The notes under the pieces are model-generated. The model saw nothing but the letters and a program-made list of their open reading frames with translations, was not told where the DNA came from and did no database searches. Source: Larimichthys crocea (Eukaryota; Chordata; Actinopteri; Sciaenidae). From it: a stretch of DNA of 64,000 nucleotides. Each line of letters begins with the position of its first letter. Position 1 is the first letter of the stretch. Positions 1 through 13,500 of the stretch are shown in pieces. Location of the stretch: contig NC_040028.1 in assembly GCF_000972845.2 (NCBI RefSeq), positions 10,300,038 to 10,364,037 of the forward strand, in the 5' to 3' direction. A program made the position numbers and the translations under genes.

Positions 1-1420
1 AACAGTCTACGTCAACTTTACAAACAAGTTGTAGAAATATGAACAGAAGAAAGTGGCAGAGATATTAATCAAGGTGTACATTTTTATTGAATTGGTGGCA
101 GTGATAAATGACTAAGAGAGTGCCGGGGGTTTAGATCTTGCTTTCAGCAACGCCCACAACTGCCACTGTTTCTCCTTTCCAATATGAAGAAAATGGACAC
201 AGTTACTCATTAGCAGGTCTCCCTAATGAGTGTCAATAATCCACAGTCATTATAACGAGTAACTCCACCAGAAAGGTTAGCTATCCATTGTGTCTAGGGA
301 AAGGAGTGGCATTTGGAAGAGAAACCCTAAAGCTGCATCAATCACAACACAGCAGCAGTTAAGTTGTGACAACGGCAAAGGTTAAAAATCCTGGTAAACA
401 ACAAGAAAAAAAAAAAAGGCTTGTGGTTTCCGCTTGTGTTGCTGTCACTGCGCATTTGGTGACAACTGTAACTATGGGGTACTTTTTAAATTAGCATATT
501 TTTCCAACAGTCTGTGAATGGCTGCTTAAATTCCCTTGAGAGAGATAGAAAATCCAATCAGTCTCCATTTGTCTAACCCTCTCATTATTGTTATTGTAGT
601 TCATATCAGTAAGCATATGCTTTGAAAGCATAAGCACAAATAACAATGAGTAGGAAACACTCTCTGGAGCATCTGCAGCAGACTAGATCTTCTTTATGGT
701 TCAACAGTCATCATAAACCATCATCTTGTATGTAAGGGACTCCCAGGGTTTACTGTTTGTGTAATGGAACAGACACAAAGCCTATCGGGTTCAGGCACTG
801 CAGTAGAATAAATGCTAGAATAAGTAAATGCATAAAGGCGAATAATAAATTTACAACTTTTTACTCCTGGTAGATTTTGTTCCAGTTTTGATTTTAAATT
901 TTGAACTGCATCCAGAACTCATATTCTCTCATAGGCTTTCCTTTAATTAGCTTCATAGCCTGTCAAAATCAGGTTTTATTAAAAAGTGACAACAGGTGAA
1001 TGTAGGGTTTGTAATCAGCTTGAATTTTTGGCAGCTATGGGCAAAAACTGGGGATTCACACCGGGGGACGTATATTACTTTCAGTCTGTGGTGAACTGGT
1101 TAGTAGCTCATATTCAAGTTAGGTAGATTATCAAACAATCTATTCATTAACAAAACAACTGTTTTTGAATGAAACCCTTGTGGTTGTAAGTAAAATAACA
1201 GCTCAGGCAATACAAGCGATGAGAAGATCTAAAGGTGTAGTTGAGCACACAGGAATGGCTGAACAAACACAATAGCGCAGATCTAGGCAGCGATTGATTT
1301 ATCTATGAGAACGGCAGAAACCTAGTGCTGTGTTAATTCACTTAACCTCTATTGTTCTGTGCTGTCATGCAGAGACGGTTATTGATTCCTTTGCAGCTCA
1401 GTATCAAACTCTCCTGCTTG

Positions 1421-1442
1421 CACACACACACACACACACACA
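1421..1442. repeat. (CA)11 microsatellite
   Basis: Uninterrupted CA dinucleotide run of 22 bp. It creates the cysteine/valine-rich tract in a short minus-strand frame here, which is not a gene. Confidence 0.95.
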
Positions 1443-2642
1443 ACAAATTCACATACATACAAGCATACACGCAATCTGGCATCACTAAGCCCCAGCAGAG
1501 ACAGGATGTGAGAGATGAATAAAGAGAGAGAGGCATCAGATCATATCAGATCAGACCCGAGTTGGCCTGCAGTCATCACAGTTTCAAGGAGCCAATCAAT
1601 AAGCAGAAACAGTTACACAGAGAAACATAACTGTGTTAAGCAGGGATCCAGGTCCGGCAGGATGTAGAGTCTCACTAACTGAAAAGCATAATTACAGCAG
1701 GGACCTTGTATTGCCTACTCATGGTTTTGATCTTAAATAGGATGTTGTAGAGGATTTTTAGGAATGTGTCCTGATTACCAACCCAGACTGTCCTCTCAAA
1801 CGTTTTCTTTCATTTATTAGGTCCTTTGGCTTATTATAAGCAGTAGGTTTTGATTTTTGTTTATAATGAGTGCACACATATTGTTATAAACCCATACAAG
1901 AAGTGTAATATATAATATTTCATGAATTTTTCATGCATTAACTAATGCAAGAACTCAATTATTTCCACCATGATTGTCCATGTTCATGTCATTAAAGATG
2001 GCATAATTGAGACATTACATTAATTAAGCATTAGTGGTGTACCAAAAGAGTACATTTGGCACAAATGTATTAGAGAGACACGGTGCATTGTAGTTTGTAA
2101 TATTAATATTAATAAGAATAGATTAGTAATATTAATAAAATTAATAAAGTACATTTAATAAAATAACTGTAAAGTGTGTTTTAACTAGATTTTAGTTTAA
2201 ATCATCTTTATTTTAGTGTTTTCATGTCCAACTTTTTAACTGTACAGGACCACGATGAGGCACTAGTTGATATCAGTCATCTAAAAATCATACAGTGCTT
2301 ATTCTTTACAGTGTGCACAGTCTGCACAGCTTCTCAAGTTCCCCCCCTGGGTGTACAGTATCTACTGCTTTCATAAACTGAAAGAGTGGCTACAAAAATA
2401 GAGGCGGCCCCAGCTGTACGAATGCTCCCACAGCAGAACGCACTGTCTAGACAGCACATCCAGAGAAGAAAAAGAATTCATGTGTCCACACAAATCGTGA
2501 CAAATCACTTTGCCCAAGACAATGGAGCAGAAGCAATATAGGCTTTGATAACTGTGAAGGTTGAGGAGAAAACACGGTTGAAAAATAAAAACAAATAGTC
2601 ACAGAGGGGGACTATGCATGTGTGTGGGCGTGTAGGTCTGAA

Positions 2643-2663
2643 TGTGTGTGTGTGTGTGTGTGT
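2643..2663. repeat. (TG)n microsatellite
   Basis: About ten TG units without interruption, followed by a looser TG-rich region to about 2735. Confidence 0.93.
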
Positions 2664-4344
2664 CTGTTGGGGCATGTGGGTAACTTGTGTGCAGATGTCA
2701 AGAGAAGTTATGGTGTGTACGTGTGTCAAATGGCTTATCAAATAGTGTTTTGCTATTAATACCATTGCCTTAACACACTCCATCGCACACACACAGGCAT
2801 ACACACACATACTCATGTACACAAAGCTCCCTCACCAATTGGAAGCCCAGAAACAACTCACAGCACACAGCCCGGGATGACATTCGACTTTCCATGCTTG
2901 TCTCTGGGGATCTGGGTCACAGGCAGCGTTGGTGTTACAGCCAGAGCCTGGTGGGTCTCGGTGAAAACCAGTCTGTCACCAGTTTCCCAAACCAACCTCA
3001 AAACCCCCACCAACCTTACCCCTTACTCAGCCATCTGCAGCATCATCTGCTCCGGTATTCCAAAGTCCAACATACTGAATGAATGGCTTCTCTAGGAAGT
3101 TTTGTGGCACAATATTATCAAAATTAATGCACATTTCAAAAATGCAGTCAATGGAAAAGGTAAGACAATGAGTTTTGTTGTAATAAAACTTCTTTATTGT
3201 TATGTTCTGTGTTCTAAAGCTCCAGATAATTATGTTTACTTCAGTGTCTTGCTGGAGTTAGTGAAGCAGTACAAAACAGAAGCTCTCAGATTGGTACTGT
3301 TTGGTTTAAGACTGTGTGGATAAAGAAACAAGTACATGAACTGAACTACAAAAACTTGTAACAAGTATCCATAGTAACAAGACAATCTTTTTTAATGTCA
3401 ATTTATGCATGATTTAATTGTTGAGTATTATGCAGCAAGCCAAGATATAGATGATAGAATCTTGCACTTTATACCGATTTCATAAACAAGACGCTCATGG
3501 TGTGAATGCAATCCCATTTTAATTTTTAGGCTGTTTTACTGGTTTGGAAAAAGTTGACACAGTATAAGGATCCTGTCTGCCAATACTACAAGATTAAAGT
3601 GTGGAGAATACCTATGGGACTGAAAAATCAGTGTGATACTGTGGGTATTTTCTCTCCAGAGTCGAGGATTATAATATAAATTGCTGCTTGCTACATGGTG
3701 AGGCTCCATGTTTCTCTGTGGCGATGTTTAAGGTCCATCAAAGTAAAAAATATATTAGGAAATCAGAGGGAGACTGCCAACCAAAGGAGAGCAAACAAGT
3801 ATATAAACTGAAAAAAAAGAAGATCGATTTGCCTGTAGTTTCTGCAATTAAGAACAGATCATTTTACTCAGTACAAATTGACTTTTAAAGAACTTCCTTC
3901 ATTCTGGCATATTGGTGACATGAGGGGAATGATAAACCTTGTTTCATGTTTCTGACATTTGAATTTCAACCAATTTGCAGAGAAACAATTGGGAATTCAA
4001 CCGATAGATTTGTGACACCTTAAGTCAACAAAAGCAGGGAAACACTGTATGTCATGTCTATTTTCTAAATAATTGGTTGCTTTCATTTACTTTCCTCCTC
4101 ATTATTTTCTCAAAATGGGAATAATTAGTTACAGTTGCTCTACAATAAGGTTTTGTGACTGTCTCAGGGAATCAATTGGCTCTCAAAGGCCGTCACCAGT
4201 ATAGAAATTTGTTTATGCTATTGTGTTTATACTGCATGTGTGTGTCTGTAGAAGAAAATAATAACCAGGATGACTTCTTGATGCTGATGTAAATCCAGAT
4301 ACACTCGTCCCCCATCAAATTCAATTCCCTCTCTACTTTTCATC

Positions 4345-4369
4345 GCTCTCTCTCTCTCTGTCTCTCTCT
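4345..4369. repeat. (CT)n microsatellite, interrupted
   Basis: CT dinucleotide run with a single G interruption near 4360. Confidence 0.85.
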
Positions 4370-7300
4370 TAACACTCAATGAATGTGGTTTGTAATCTGT
4401 CTTGGGGAAAACCGCAGGAGTTTGCTCAAACCCCATCTGTTTAGCTTGCGAGTAAACCTGATGAATGAGATTCTCTGATGTCTCATGCTTACTGAGCTAA
4501 GCAGAGGAGAGAACAGAAGGAGAGTTGTAGGGTGAGTTAAAGTGTGCGAGTGAGAGCACCTTCATTAGTCTGGATGTGTCTGCATAAATACTGTAAAGGT
4601 GGTGAGGGTTTTGCACATATTTTCTCTACCGCCTCAAACTTGACATTCTGTTTAAGATAGAGCTGCAAAAATATTAATTAATTTGACCTTCCACTGTGCT
4701 TGCGTTGGATCAGTCCACAGTAGCCACTAAAGTGTCAGAAAGCAATGTGCACACAGCTGCACAAGGTGTTGGTGTGCTGTTTGGCATGAGTACCATGCAT
4801 GCTGACCCCTTTAATATCACCTGATCAAACTATAAACTAACCCCTTTGAGTTGAGACACACCATGCCAAGATATCATGCTGGGCTCCAAATCCCTGACAA
4901 TGAAGGACACACCACATCTTTATCACTTTCAGGAACGTATTTACCTCTCAACAACATAAATACAAGAATTCAAACATGCACACTCACACACATCCACACA
5001 GGTTAGTGGTGTGGCAGTGTGAATCTTGGAATAAGCAACATGAAAACCAATGAGTCTCAAACATGTCTAAATTTAGACTATTGAATAAGACTCACTTATA
5101 TGAATCACAAAGTGGTGAACTGTGACTCTCTTGATTGTTTACCTTATACATTCAAGTCTCCTACATAATCTTACAAAACCTGTTACTGATGCACGAGGCA
5201 TATTTCCTCTATACAGTTCACAGAGCCTGCAATAAAGAAAGAATGTAGTAGTATTATTGATTCCATCTTGCAGCTGATAAAACAAAAGACCCTGGAACAG
5301 CATCACATATAATGGCGATGTGACTCCCACATGTTAGTGTTTATACAGGTGGAAGTGCCTGAGAGATGCCATGGGCTTGCAGTTGGCAACACAGCAGAAC
5401 AGCTCACTTTTGTAACAGACACCAAGATCCTTGTCAGCTTTGGCCTTTTTAGTTTAGAGTATTTGGGCAGAAAATGGACTCTCGAGTTTACTGAGGGAGC
5501 TAGACATGACGTGCCATACTTAGCTGTTAAAATCATTATAACATCTTCGTAGCTTTTGCAGGGAGCAATGATATCACTAGGCTGTTTCCATGCCCTCTGA
5601 AGAGAAGATAGGGCACGGATCCATATTGGCAGGAGATATTGTTTAAAAAGGGGTGGTGTGCTTGGATCGTTTGGGATCATTTTTGGATTTGTGTTTATAT
5701 CATACACCTCACCCAGTAGACATACTTTAAGACATTGTCCATATGGGGGTAAAATACACTTTCTGATCAGTGTGCTGCTGATTGCATAGATGACTTATAT
5801 ATTGACAAATATTTCATTGCTTTCAGAGCAATACTGCATCAAATTAACATGGCCATAAGGTAAGTAAAACTCATTTCATCTCTTTCTCAAATACAACCTC
5901 ACACTTCAGCAATCTGCAAGACCTCATGGGTCATGAGGCCAGATTGCGATCATGAATGGTATCTAATGGACATGCTGTCTAGACAAGCCAAGTAAGACAT
6001 CAGTTGGGCTCCTCTTTGCCGAAGCAACATGTTCACATTGGCATAATTTAACCAGCTGTGTTGCCTTTTCTTCCAAGTGTCAGAACTAGAAACAGTTGGT
6101 CTCTAGCTTGCTAGAGACATTACCACAAATGCAATCATACCATCAACTTTTTAAATAAATCAAAGCCGTCATTAGGGTACTCATACACTACATTTGTTAT
6201 CCACTCTTGAGTGGGCCATTACTTTCCCACCACACAGTGCATGTCTTGGTTTTATGTGACTGACTCTATGCATGTGTTGTACATGTACCCTGAGGGCGTG
6301 CTGCAGGAACCCCCATCAGCTCACAGCTCAGGATAAAAAATAGCAGCTTATATAGTTGAGTAAGCAACAAAGCACTAGCTAGGTAGTGGAACAGTAAATG
6401 AGACACTGACAAGAAGAAGTTATATCGAAGACCAATTTAAGTCACCTTGGTGGGGCAGTGAAGTATAAAACCACCTGCTGAAGCGCTGTGACTGCAGGCC
6501 TAAGGAAAAAGCACTAAGGCCACCAAATAAGGACCCATCTGATAGATAAGAGGATGAAACCGACTGTGCTAAGGGGATACCGGAGTGCGTGTTTCTTACT
6601 CCTCCCATATTTTAGCCTTTGTGTAAAGCAAGAATGCTGTAGAAAAGAGTGTGAGGTAATTTTGCTTTGCATCCTGAGATGTGAAAGGCTGGGGGACTTC
6701 ACTCCTTTTGATTCATACAGAGAACATCTTCAGGGGAATGACTCCACCACTGCATTTTTTAATTATTTTTTTTATTTTTAAAAATATTCAACACATGAAT
6801 ATTTACATTTTATGAAAGAAATCTTCAAAGAGTTAAAGAACATTCTCACATCAAATGAAAAGATCTCTCTAGTGGATCACCTGTATGTGATGACCATTGC
6901 TACTCACATTTAGGGGATGATGCAAGAAGTTTGAGACCAAAGAGACGGTGGACTATGGAAGTAATTTCTTCATGACTATTACTGAAACTCAAAGAATGGG
7001 TGCTATTAAATATTTCCTGAAACCTGAGTATGGTCAATGCTAAGAGAGGCTTAAACATCATCGTACATACGTGTTTAAAATGTGCATAAACTAGCCATCT
7101 GACATGATTTGGTATTATCATTTCAGCCAACCATAGCTGACTTAACCATAGTGAGCACCTCAACAATACAACTTGAAAGTGCATTCCATCTGAAGATGCC
7201 AACAAAAAATACTTCAACATTCAAGATGCTGTAGGATTACCAGTCTTGTCTGCAGCAGTACTCATCCAAAGCATTAAGTCAATGTAAGAAAACCCCCTGT

Positions 7301-7529
7301 AAGGCTATCCATCTAGCTGAGCCATGTCTCTGTCTGCACTTACCGGCTCCCTCATTCCCCTCCTAAATCTCTATGCACAGCGCAATCCAATTCACAAATA
7401 AAAACCTCATCTTGTTTAATTACATATTTCCCAGTATTGACTTGAATTTCAATAGTGCTGGTTCGCAGTTCATTAAAAGTCAGCCGTGTCTGAAAACTGG
7501 TCAATATTATTAAACAAACGGCCTGTGGG

Positions 7530-7558
7530 AAAAAAAAAAAAAAAAAGGGGGGGGGGGG
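7530..7558. repeat. A17-G12 homopolymer junction
   Basis: Seventeen A residues (7530-7546) run directly into twelve G residues (7547-7558). G runs this long are rare and often mark sequencing or assembly uncertainty. If real, the G12 tract could form quadruplex-type structures. Confidence 0.9.
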
Positions 7559-8734
7559 TTACTACTTGCAATCTCAGCGACTTCTTATACATTGTTTTCA
7601 AGGTTGCTGCATTTTACTATGCATGTACGACGTAGGTTAATTTAAAGGAGCAACTCCATTACCTCATCCCTTATCCTTTTCCAACTAATCCAGTATCAAC
7701 TCTATTAAGAGGTATCAAAATTAACACACTGAAAGGACATTGTAAATTGGCTGCAGAGGGGAATGCAGAGAGGGGCTTGTGCATGAGAAGTGTAAGAATG
7801 TGTTTTTAACTGAATAAATTAGGCCTTGGTGTCTCATTTGACCCAATGAGTAGACAGTGTTGCGAACTTATATGCATCCTGAGAGCGACTCTTTACACTG
7901 AATCACCACTCATAAATAACACAAAGAGTCCCTCAAGGGAGGAGCTATTGCAGTTTCCATTTCAACTCAAACTTTAAAGCTGTTAAGTTGTTAACCGCAG
8001 CAATACGGATGGCATAGGTCAAAAGAGAGAGAGAAAAAAAAGGCATATGGCAAAAGGAAATGTCAGGATGTATTTTGAAAATGTGCACATCCACACATGC
8101 ACACACTTTATTTTTTTAGAGAATATCTTGTGGTCTCTGCAAGGTTTCCGTTTACTTTAACACCGTCTTTGATATCTTAGCCATTCACTTTCCAACCACC
8201 AGCACACTTGACTGTGTCAGTGCTTTAGGATGTCAGTGATGTAAGCCAGGTTATGAGAGGGTCTACACATCCACCAGTAGAAAGGCTAAGCCAGTGTCAA
8301 TTTTACTGCTCTGTTTAATTTAAAGTGTCCCATTATGACTCCCCCTGAACTCACTTTTTGTACAGGCCAATTATATTACATCACAATGAAGAGGTTGGAG
8401 CTGTACAATAATCACTGAATTCAGCTGACAGCTTATTGGCCTTCACTGGGCCACTCAGGGTGGTAGATGTGTCTTACAGAGTTCATAAAACTAACCTGTC
8501 TTAAGAAATCAACTGACAGCAGATGAAGACTAAACATATCATCTATGAGTATCTATTGGAGTACAATTGCCAAGCAAGGTGAGCAGTGAAAAATGGCTAA
8601 AACATCATCACTGACATCTGTCTAGAAATCCCCCAGATGGGAAGGATAAACTCACACCCACACTGTGACTGACTGTAAAGCCATGTTCACACAGACACAA
8701 AGCAATTTCTGTCAGTGCATTGAAGAATGCACTG

Positions 8735-8769
8735 ACACACACACACACAAACATACATACACACACACA
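8735..8769. repeat. AC-rich microsatellite, interrupted
   Basis: Two AC runs separated by an ACATACAT-type interruption, probably an ageing CA repeat. Confidence 0.85.
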
Positions 8770-9390
8770 GTGGACTTAATAGACCCTTTGTTGGAAAAAG
8801 CACAGTGATCCTTCACACTAACACACAACCAGCAGCTTGTAAATAAATGCCCAGTGGTGGACAAAAGAAACAGATGAAACTGTAAGAGATGGTATGACAC
8901 CAGGGATGGAGAGTACAAAAATGTTTAGCTCAAGTGCTGTTCTGCAGTACTCCACAATTATTTGCATAAAAATCTACAGTCTAACAGCTGTGAAAGAGCT
9001 ACAAGACTGTGTTATTAGCAAAGATTCACATATTCTTTTAGGTAGTAAAATGTATTGTTTAGTCTCACGGGTAGGTTTTATTCCCAGCGATGCCATTTTG
9101 GCATTTGTGCTCAGACAAAAGGCAGACAGCAGATTAGTAGTGAGGTAAACATTATGTATCTAAAAAAAGTCATATGGAGATGTTTATCATCCTATAGAGG
9201 AAAAAACGCTTCCATACAGCACAATTATCTGCATCCAGCCATTCACTGTATGCCAACACTGTGGCTCATGTTCAGTATCAGACAATACTTAACCACATAG
9301 ATTATTGTATGTGCACATGTGTGTATATATATGTGTCTATGGTGTATTCTCCTCAATTTTTCAAGTTTCTAACTTTTATTTTTGCCATAG

Positions 9391-9543
9391 TGCTACAGGT
9401 GTCACACAAAAACCAGTCTGCAGTGTTTGTCTCCAAGCATAGCCACCGGGGGATTTTAGGATGCTTCTGTAAAGTCTCTATAGAGGTTTCAGCATTCTGC
9501 GGGCCAACTGTCCAAGCAGACAGGGCGGCCATTGAGGATCTAG
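9391..9543 (+). other. Candidate exon of unknown transcript (plus strand)
   Basis: The segment is preceded by a pyrimidine-rich stretch ending in CCATAG and followed by a consensus donor, CTAG|GTGAGTAA. It is 153 bp, exactly 51 codons, and open in one frame, which enters and leaves in phase 1. The predicted peptide starts near LQVSHKNQSAV and ends near QADRAAIEDLG. I recognise no domain. It is on the strand opposite the proposed erbb4 gene, so it would have to belong to an antisense or nested transcript. Good splice signals arise by chance in long introns, so this is only a candidate. The minus strand is also open over this stretch. Confidence 0.2.
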
Positions 9544-10458
9544 GTGAGTAATAACATTTGTGACTATTCACACGTCCATGCCTGGCCTCCATCCAGCCTA
9601 GTGTGTGCCTGTGGGACAAAAGAAAAGGATTGCAATACTCATTCTTTTTGGCTGCTAGTAGAGCCTGAGCAAATGGTTTTGTTTAGAGCCAGCGTACTAT
9701 CACTCATTATGCTAAAATGCAACAATTTGCACAACGTACATCATTATTTGTGGATTTTATTCAACATCAATAGGCTTTATTCGTCATTACAATACTGCGT
9801 CCTGCTTTTGCAGGATAGTTACACTGCAAAGACAAAGTAGAATAACAACAGAACAATAGGTACCTTTATTATGGAAGTGTTAATATATGTGCCATTACTT
9901 TGACAGTGTTGCATTTAATTTAGGAGTTGTTTATAGAGAGGGGGTGTGCTCATATGGTCTCAGTAGGCCAGCAGATAATCCCTTCTCTCATATCCGTAGG
10001 ACACACATGCTAGCGCACACATATGCCAGTTGACGCAGCAAACGGAGCCAAAGGAGACACGTTACATCACATTTGATTTTATATGGAAAGCTTCCTATAG
10101 TAGTCTACAAATAGTCAGCCAATCAGAGGTTATAGCGAACAGTGATGGCTGAATAGGATTCCCCCACTGCTGATGCACGTGTGGTATCATATGGCAGCAC
10201 ATACATTCAATCTAACGCTATAAAAGACACACATAGGCCAAGCTAAGAAATGTCATAAAATGTCATTCAGTTGCACTGAAGCAGGCCAATATATCTATAG
10301 GCGTATGGTGATGGAGGTCAAATTACTGTTTCTTCGCGTAATGCGCATGTGCTTATGTGGTAGCGAAAGAGGTGACTGAGCTTGTTGTTATGCTACAAGC
10401 ATCATCCTCCATCTTTCACCCAACCAAGTGTCTACCCAGACAGTCTCTACCCCTAACA

Positions 10459-10459
<1 letters not shown>

Positions 10460-10497
<38 letters not shown>
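10460..10497. repeat. (CA)19 microsatellite
   Basis: Uninterrupted 38-bp CA run, followed by GAGAGACAG. Confidence 0.96.
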
Positions 10498-10499
<2 letters not shown>

Positions 10500-10500
<1 letters not shown>

Positions 10501-13500
10501 AGACAGACTGGTTACTGTGGTAACAGTGAATCTTTTCCATCGGTCTAAGTCTTGACTGCAACCCCCACCAAAGAAGAGAAAAGTGCATCTTCAGTGATCT
10601 GGCATTGTTGCAGAGGACGATGATAGCATAGAAGATACGAGGGGCTGTCTGTCCAACTGGTTTAGTTATCGTTGGAGGTATTGCTGAGATTATTTATTGT
10701 TTTGTAAATGTTGCAGACACGTATACATCACTCTTTTACAGATGATGTAACATGATTTTGAATTTAAGTTATTTTTTACATTAAAAAAAACAACTTTGTT
10801 TTCCTGTTGATTAACTTCAGGTTTAAATTATTATTGTGAGAATTGCTTGAATTCCCCTGGTAGTGAAAGTAAAAAAAGAAACAAAACGTATGTTGTTCAG
10901 TGATTTTTGGAATGCACATGAACATGTTTTTTTTTGTTTTTTTTTACATATTTCAGTCACCATGGGGCATTTTATCACATTCAGAATTCCTGTCCTGTCA
11001 CTGTCCTGAATGAATCCTCTGTTCTTTAATATGATCTGTTAAGATCTATAAGCCACATTGTCTCCTCCTCTTTTCCATCTTTTGTCACATTGTCCTGACA
11101 TCTATACAGCTCAAGTATACAACTGCCCTCTGTCTGACCCTCCACTGCCACTTTGTATGGCTCATAAACCTCCACGCCTCTCAAGCCCCCTGCAAGAACC
11201 ACCATCTACTGAGCACCACCGTGGGTACGACACCGGCCTTAGCCACTCCAACACAACTGAGTGACCAAACTCAATTACATGTCCCATTTATCTCTGCTGG
11301 GGCTGCCTGGCCCTGTGGCTCCAGTGTAAATCTCTGGTCCCAGTCAATAATCTATTCTCCAACTCGTCCAAGGGCCCTCCATTGTCATTAGACATCCGTT
11401 TGGCAGAGGAAGGATGAATGGGGGGCGTGGGGGTGGGAAAGTGGAATAGAAGAGAGAGAAAGTGAAGTGGTGGGAGGTGATAGGGGGCTGAGAAACCAGA
11501 AGCTATCCATCTACCCAGTGACTTGTGGTCACAGTTCATTATGGATTGTAATGCAACCCAGCATCACACATAACTAGCATTAAGCCTAAGCAATAGTCGG
11601 GCGAAGGTCAGGTTGGGGCCCCCCTGTCTGGCTTTGTGTGTTTTCTGGTCTTCGACAGAGCTACTGTAGATGTAAAGCACGGTTAGGTTGGGAAGAATAA
11701 CTGCGATAGTGATTAAGTCTTTACTTTTTTTTTTTCTATTTCCTTGAGCTGAGATGCCACTCTACAAAAGTTGTCTACAGGATGATTGGATGTACAGTGC
11801 CCTTTACAATACTTCTTGACTTCTGTTAAGGCCTCATTTCCATCTACTCACTGTCCAGCTAGTACAAAGATTAATAGGCTGAGACAGGGGCAAGAAGGAC
11901 AAGGACTGAGCCAAAACCATCTAGCTCTCTAACTACCAGACAGACTTGCAATGTTACTGTCATAAGGCATGAGTGTGCATACCTCAAAAAGGGACTCGAT
12001 TATAACCAACAGTAGTATCAAATGTCAAACTAAAGATGTCATATTAGATAGATAATTACAGCAGATATAGCAGAGTGGGCTGCTGTTTTGCTCTCCCACA
12101 AACTCTAGGCAAAGCTATCTAATTAAATGATGAGAGGGCATATTCATCCTGTTGTCTGAGAGTCCACTGGTGATGGATGGGATAATGAGTTTCCTGAAGA
12201 GCAGCAGACTGGGATAATGAGTTTTATCCAGGAGGGGCTCACAGGGTGCTCAAGGAGGGCTGTTGCATCCCAAGCTAGGTGACAAACAACTCAAGACACT
12301 CAGTCGAGTGTGCCTGCAATTGAGAAAATAGCACCATAACTGTTGGCCAACGCAGTCTATTATTTTGTGTGCCTGGCTATTAGGAATGAAACTGCCAGAC
12401 ATGTTGGCATAGCAATCTGTAAAGGCGATCATTCTGCATGATGGTGAGATTGGCCTCTGGTATCACTCTCAGACAGATTAAATGATGGTTCATTCTCTAT
12501 GTGTCTCTATGTGTGTCACTGCTGTCCCTGTAACAGCCCGTCAACGTATAATGCAGGTGAGCACTTTTATGATTGCACTGAATGGGTTCAAGGTTTTTAT
12601 CAGCTGTCCGGGTGTCTATATTTGTTATAGAGCATATCCTCACTTCTGTTTTACTGCTTTATGGTTCAGGTATTTTCAATCTTTGTTCTGTTCTTATGTC
12701 TGTTGTTTTTGAGCACTGCAGCTGGCAAAAAAAACTTTTGGATGCCAACTGTGTGGACTTTGTCTGTCACAGACACAGCCAGCCCGGTCTACACTGCCGC
12801 AGGCGGTTACGTAGAATGAGGCAAAGCTGAGAATATCTTTACAGTGGCCATAAAGGCACAATGAAGAGACTTCTTACTGCAGCTTTATGTCAGCTGGCAG
12901 CTGCTGCCGGTTCCAGCAAGTGCAAGTTACGGACAGGCACAATAAACAAGGGCATGAAAAACAGAGTATGTATTTGTACTTTTGTACATTTGTGTACGTG
13001 TTGTCATCTGCATTATGCAAGCATAGGAAAGATAAGGAAAGATATGTCTGAGAAGAATTCAACAAAAAACAAAAGTGGAGTGAAATGGCCAGGTTAACAG
13101 AAAAATAAGTGCTACAAATACAGAATACTTTCTAAGTGAATTAACTGTAAGGTATGTCACTCAAACCATAGAGGTAAATGGCATGAAAATTAGCACATTT
13201 GTTAAACATTCCCACAGTTTATCAGCTTAGCCTAGGCACGTGGAATAGCTGCTTTCTGCAGAAATCAGTGATCAGGAAAATCTGGGTTTGAATTCATTGT
13301 GTTCATGTTCTGCTGCTTGCAAGTAATGAGGTGGATTTTAATTCTCAATGGTGCAAGTGACTTGATGCAATGCCAATGCAGCACACAAACTGGGTTCTTT
13401 TGCAGCCCACCTCACAAATAAACACATACACATATTAAAAGTCATTTGTCTTTATTTCATGATGCCATACGCTCTCTACTCAAATTAATCATTCAAACTG

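Larger units (their letters stand above)
1443..9390. other. Intronic DNA without recognised genes
   Basis: AT-rich unique sequence with scattered short CA/TG and CT runs (for example TG at 2643-2663, CT at 4345-4369, AC-rich at 8735-8769) and an AT-rich patch of repeated TAATATTAATA at about 2097-2160. The only frames over 100 codons are at 2505-2822 and 6900-7220 (minus) and in the overlapping pair at 5303-5707. None has a recognisable domain or fish-gene exon signals. I see no transposon ends in this part. Confidence 0.6.

Noticed and set aside
5180..5226. 47-bp minus-strand segment with an acceptor-like CTTTATTGCAG
   Set aside because: The donor (GTTTTG) is weak, and a 47-bp exon inside intron 1 of erbb4 is not expected. 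Likely a pseudoexon.
11791..11815. Text resembling a Tc1-like end (TACAGTGCC...AATACTTC)
   Set aside because: No matching inverted end or TA-flanked partner was found nearby.
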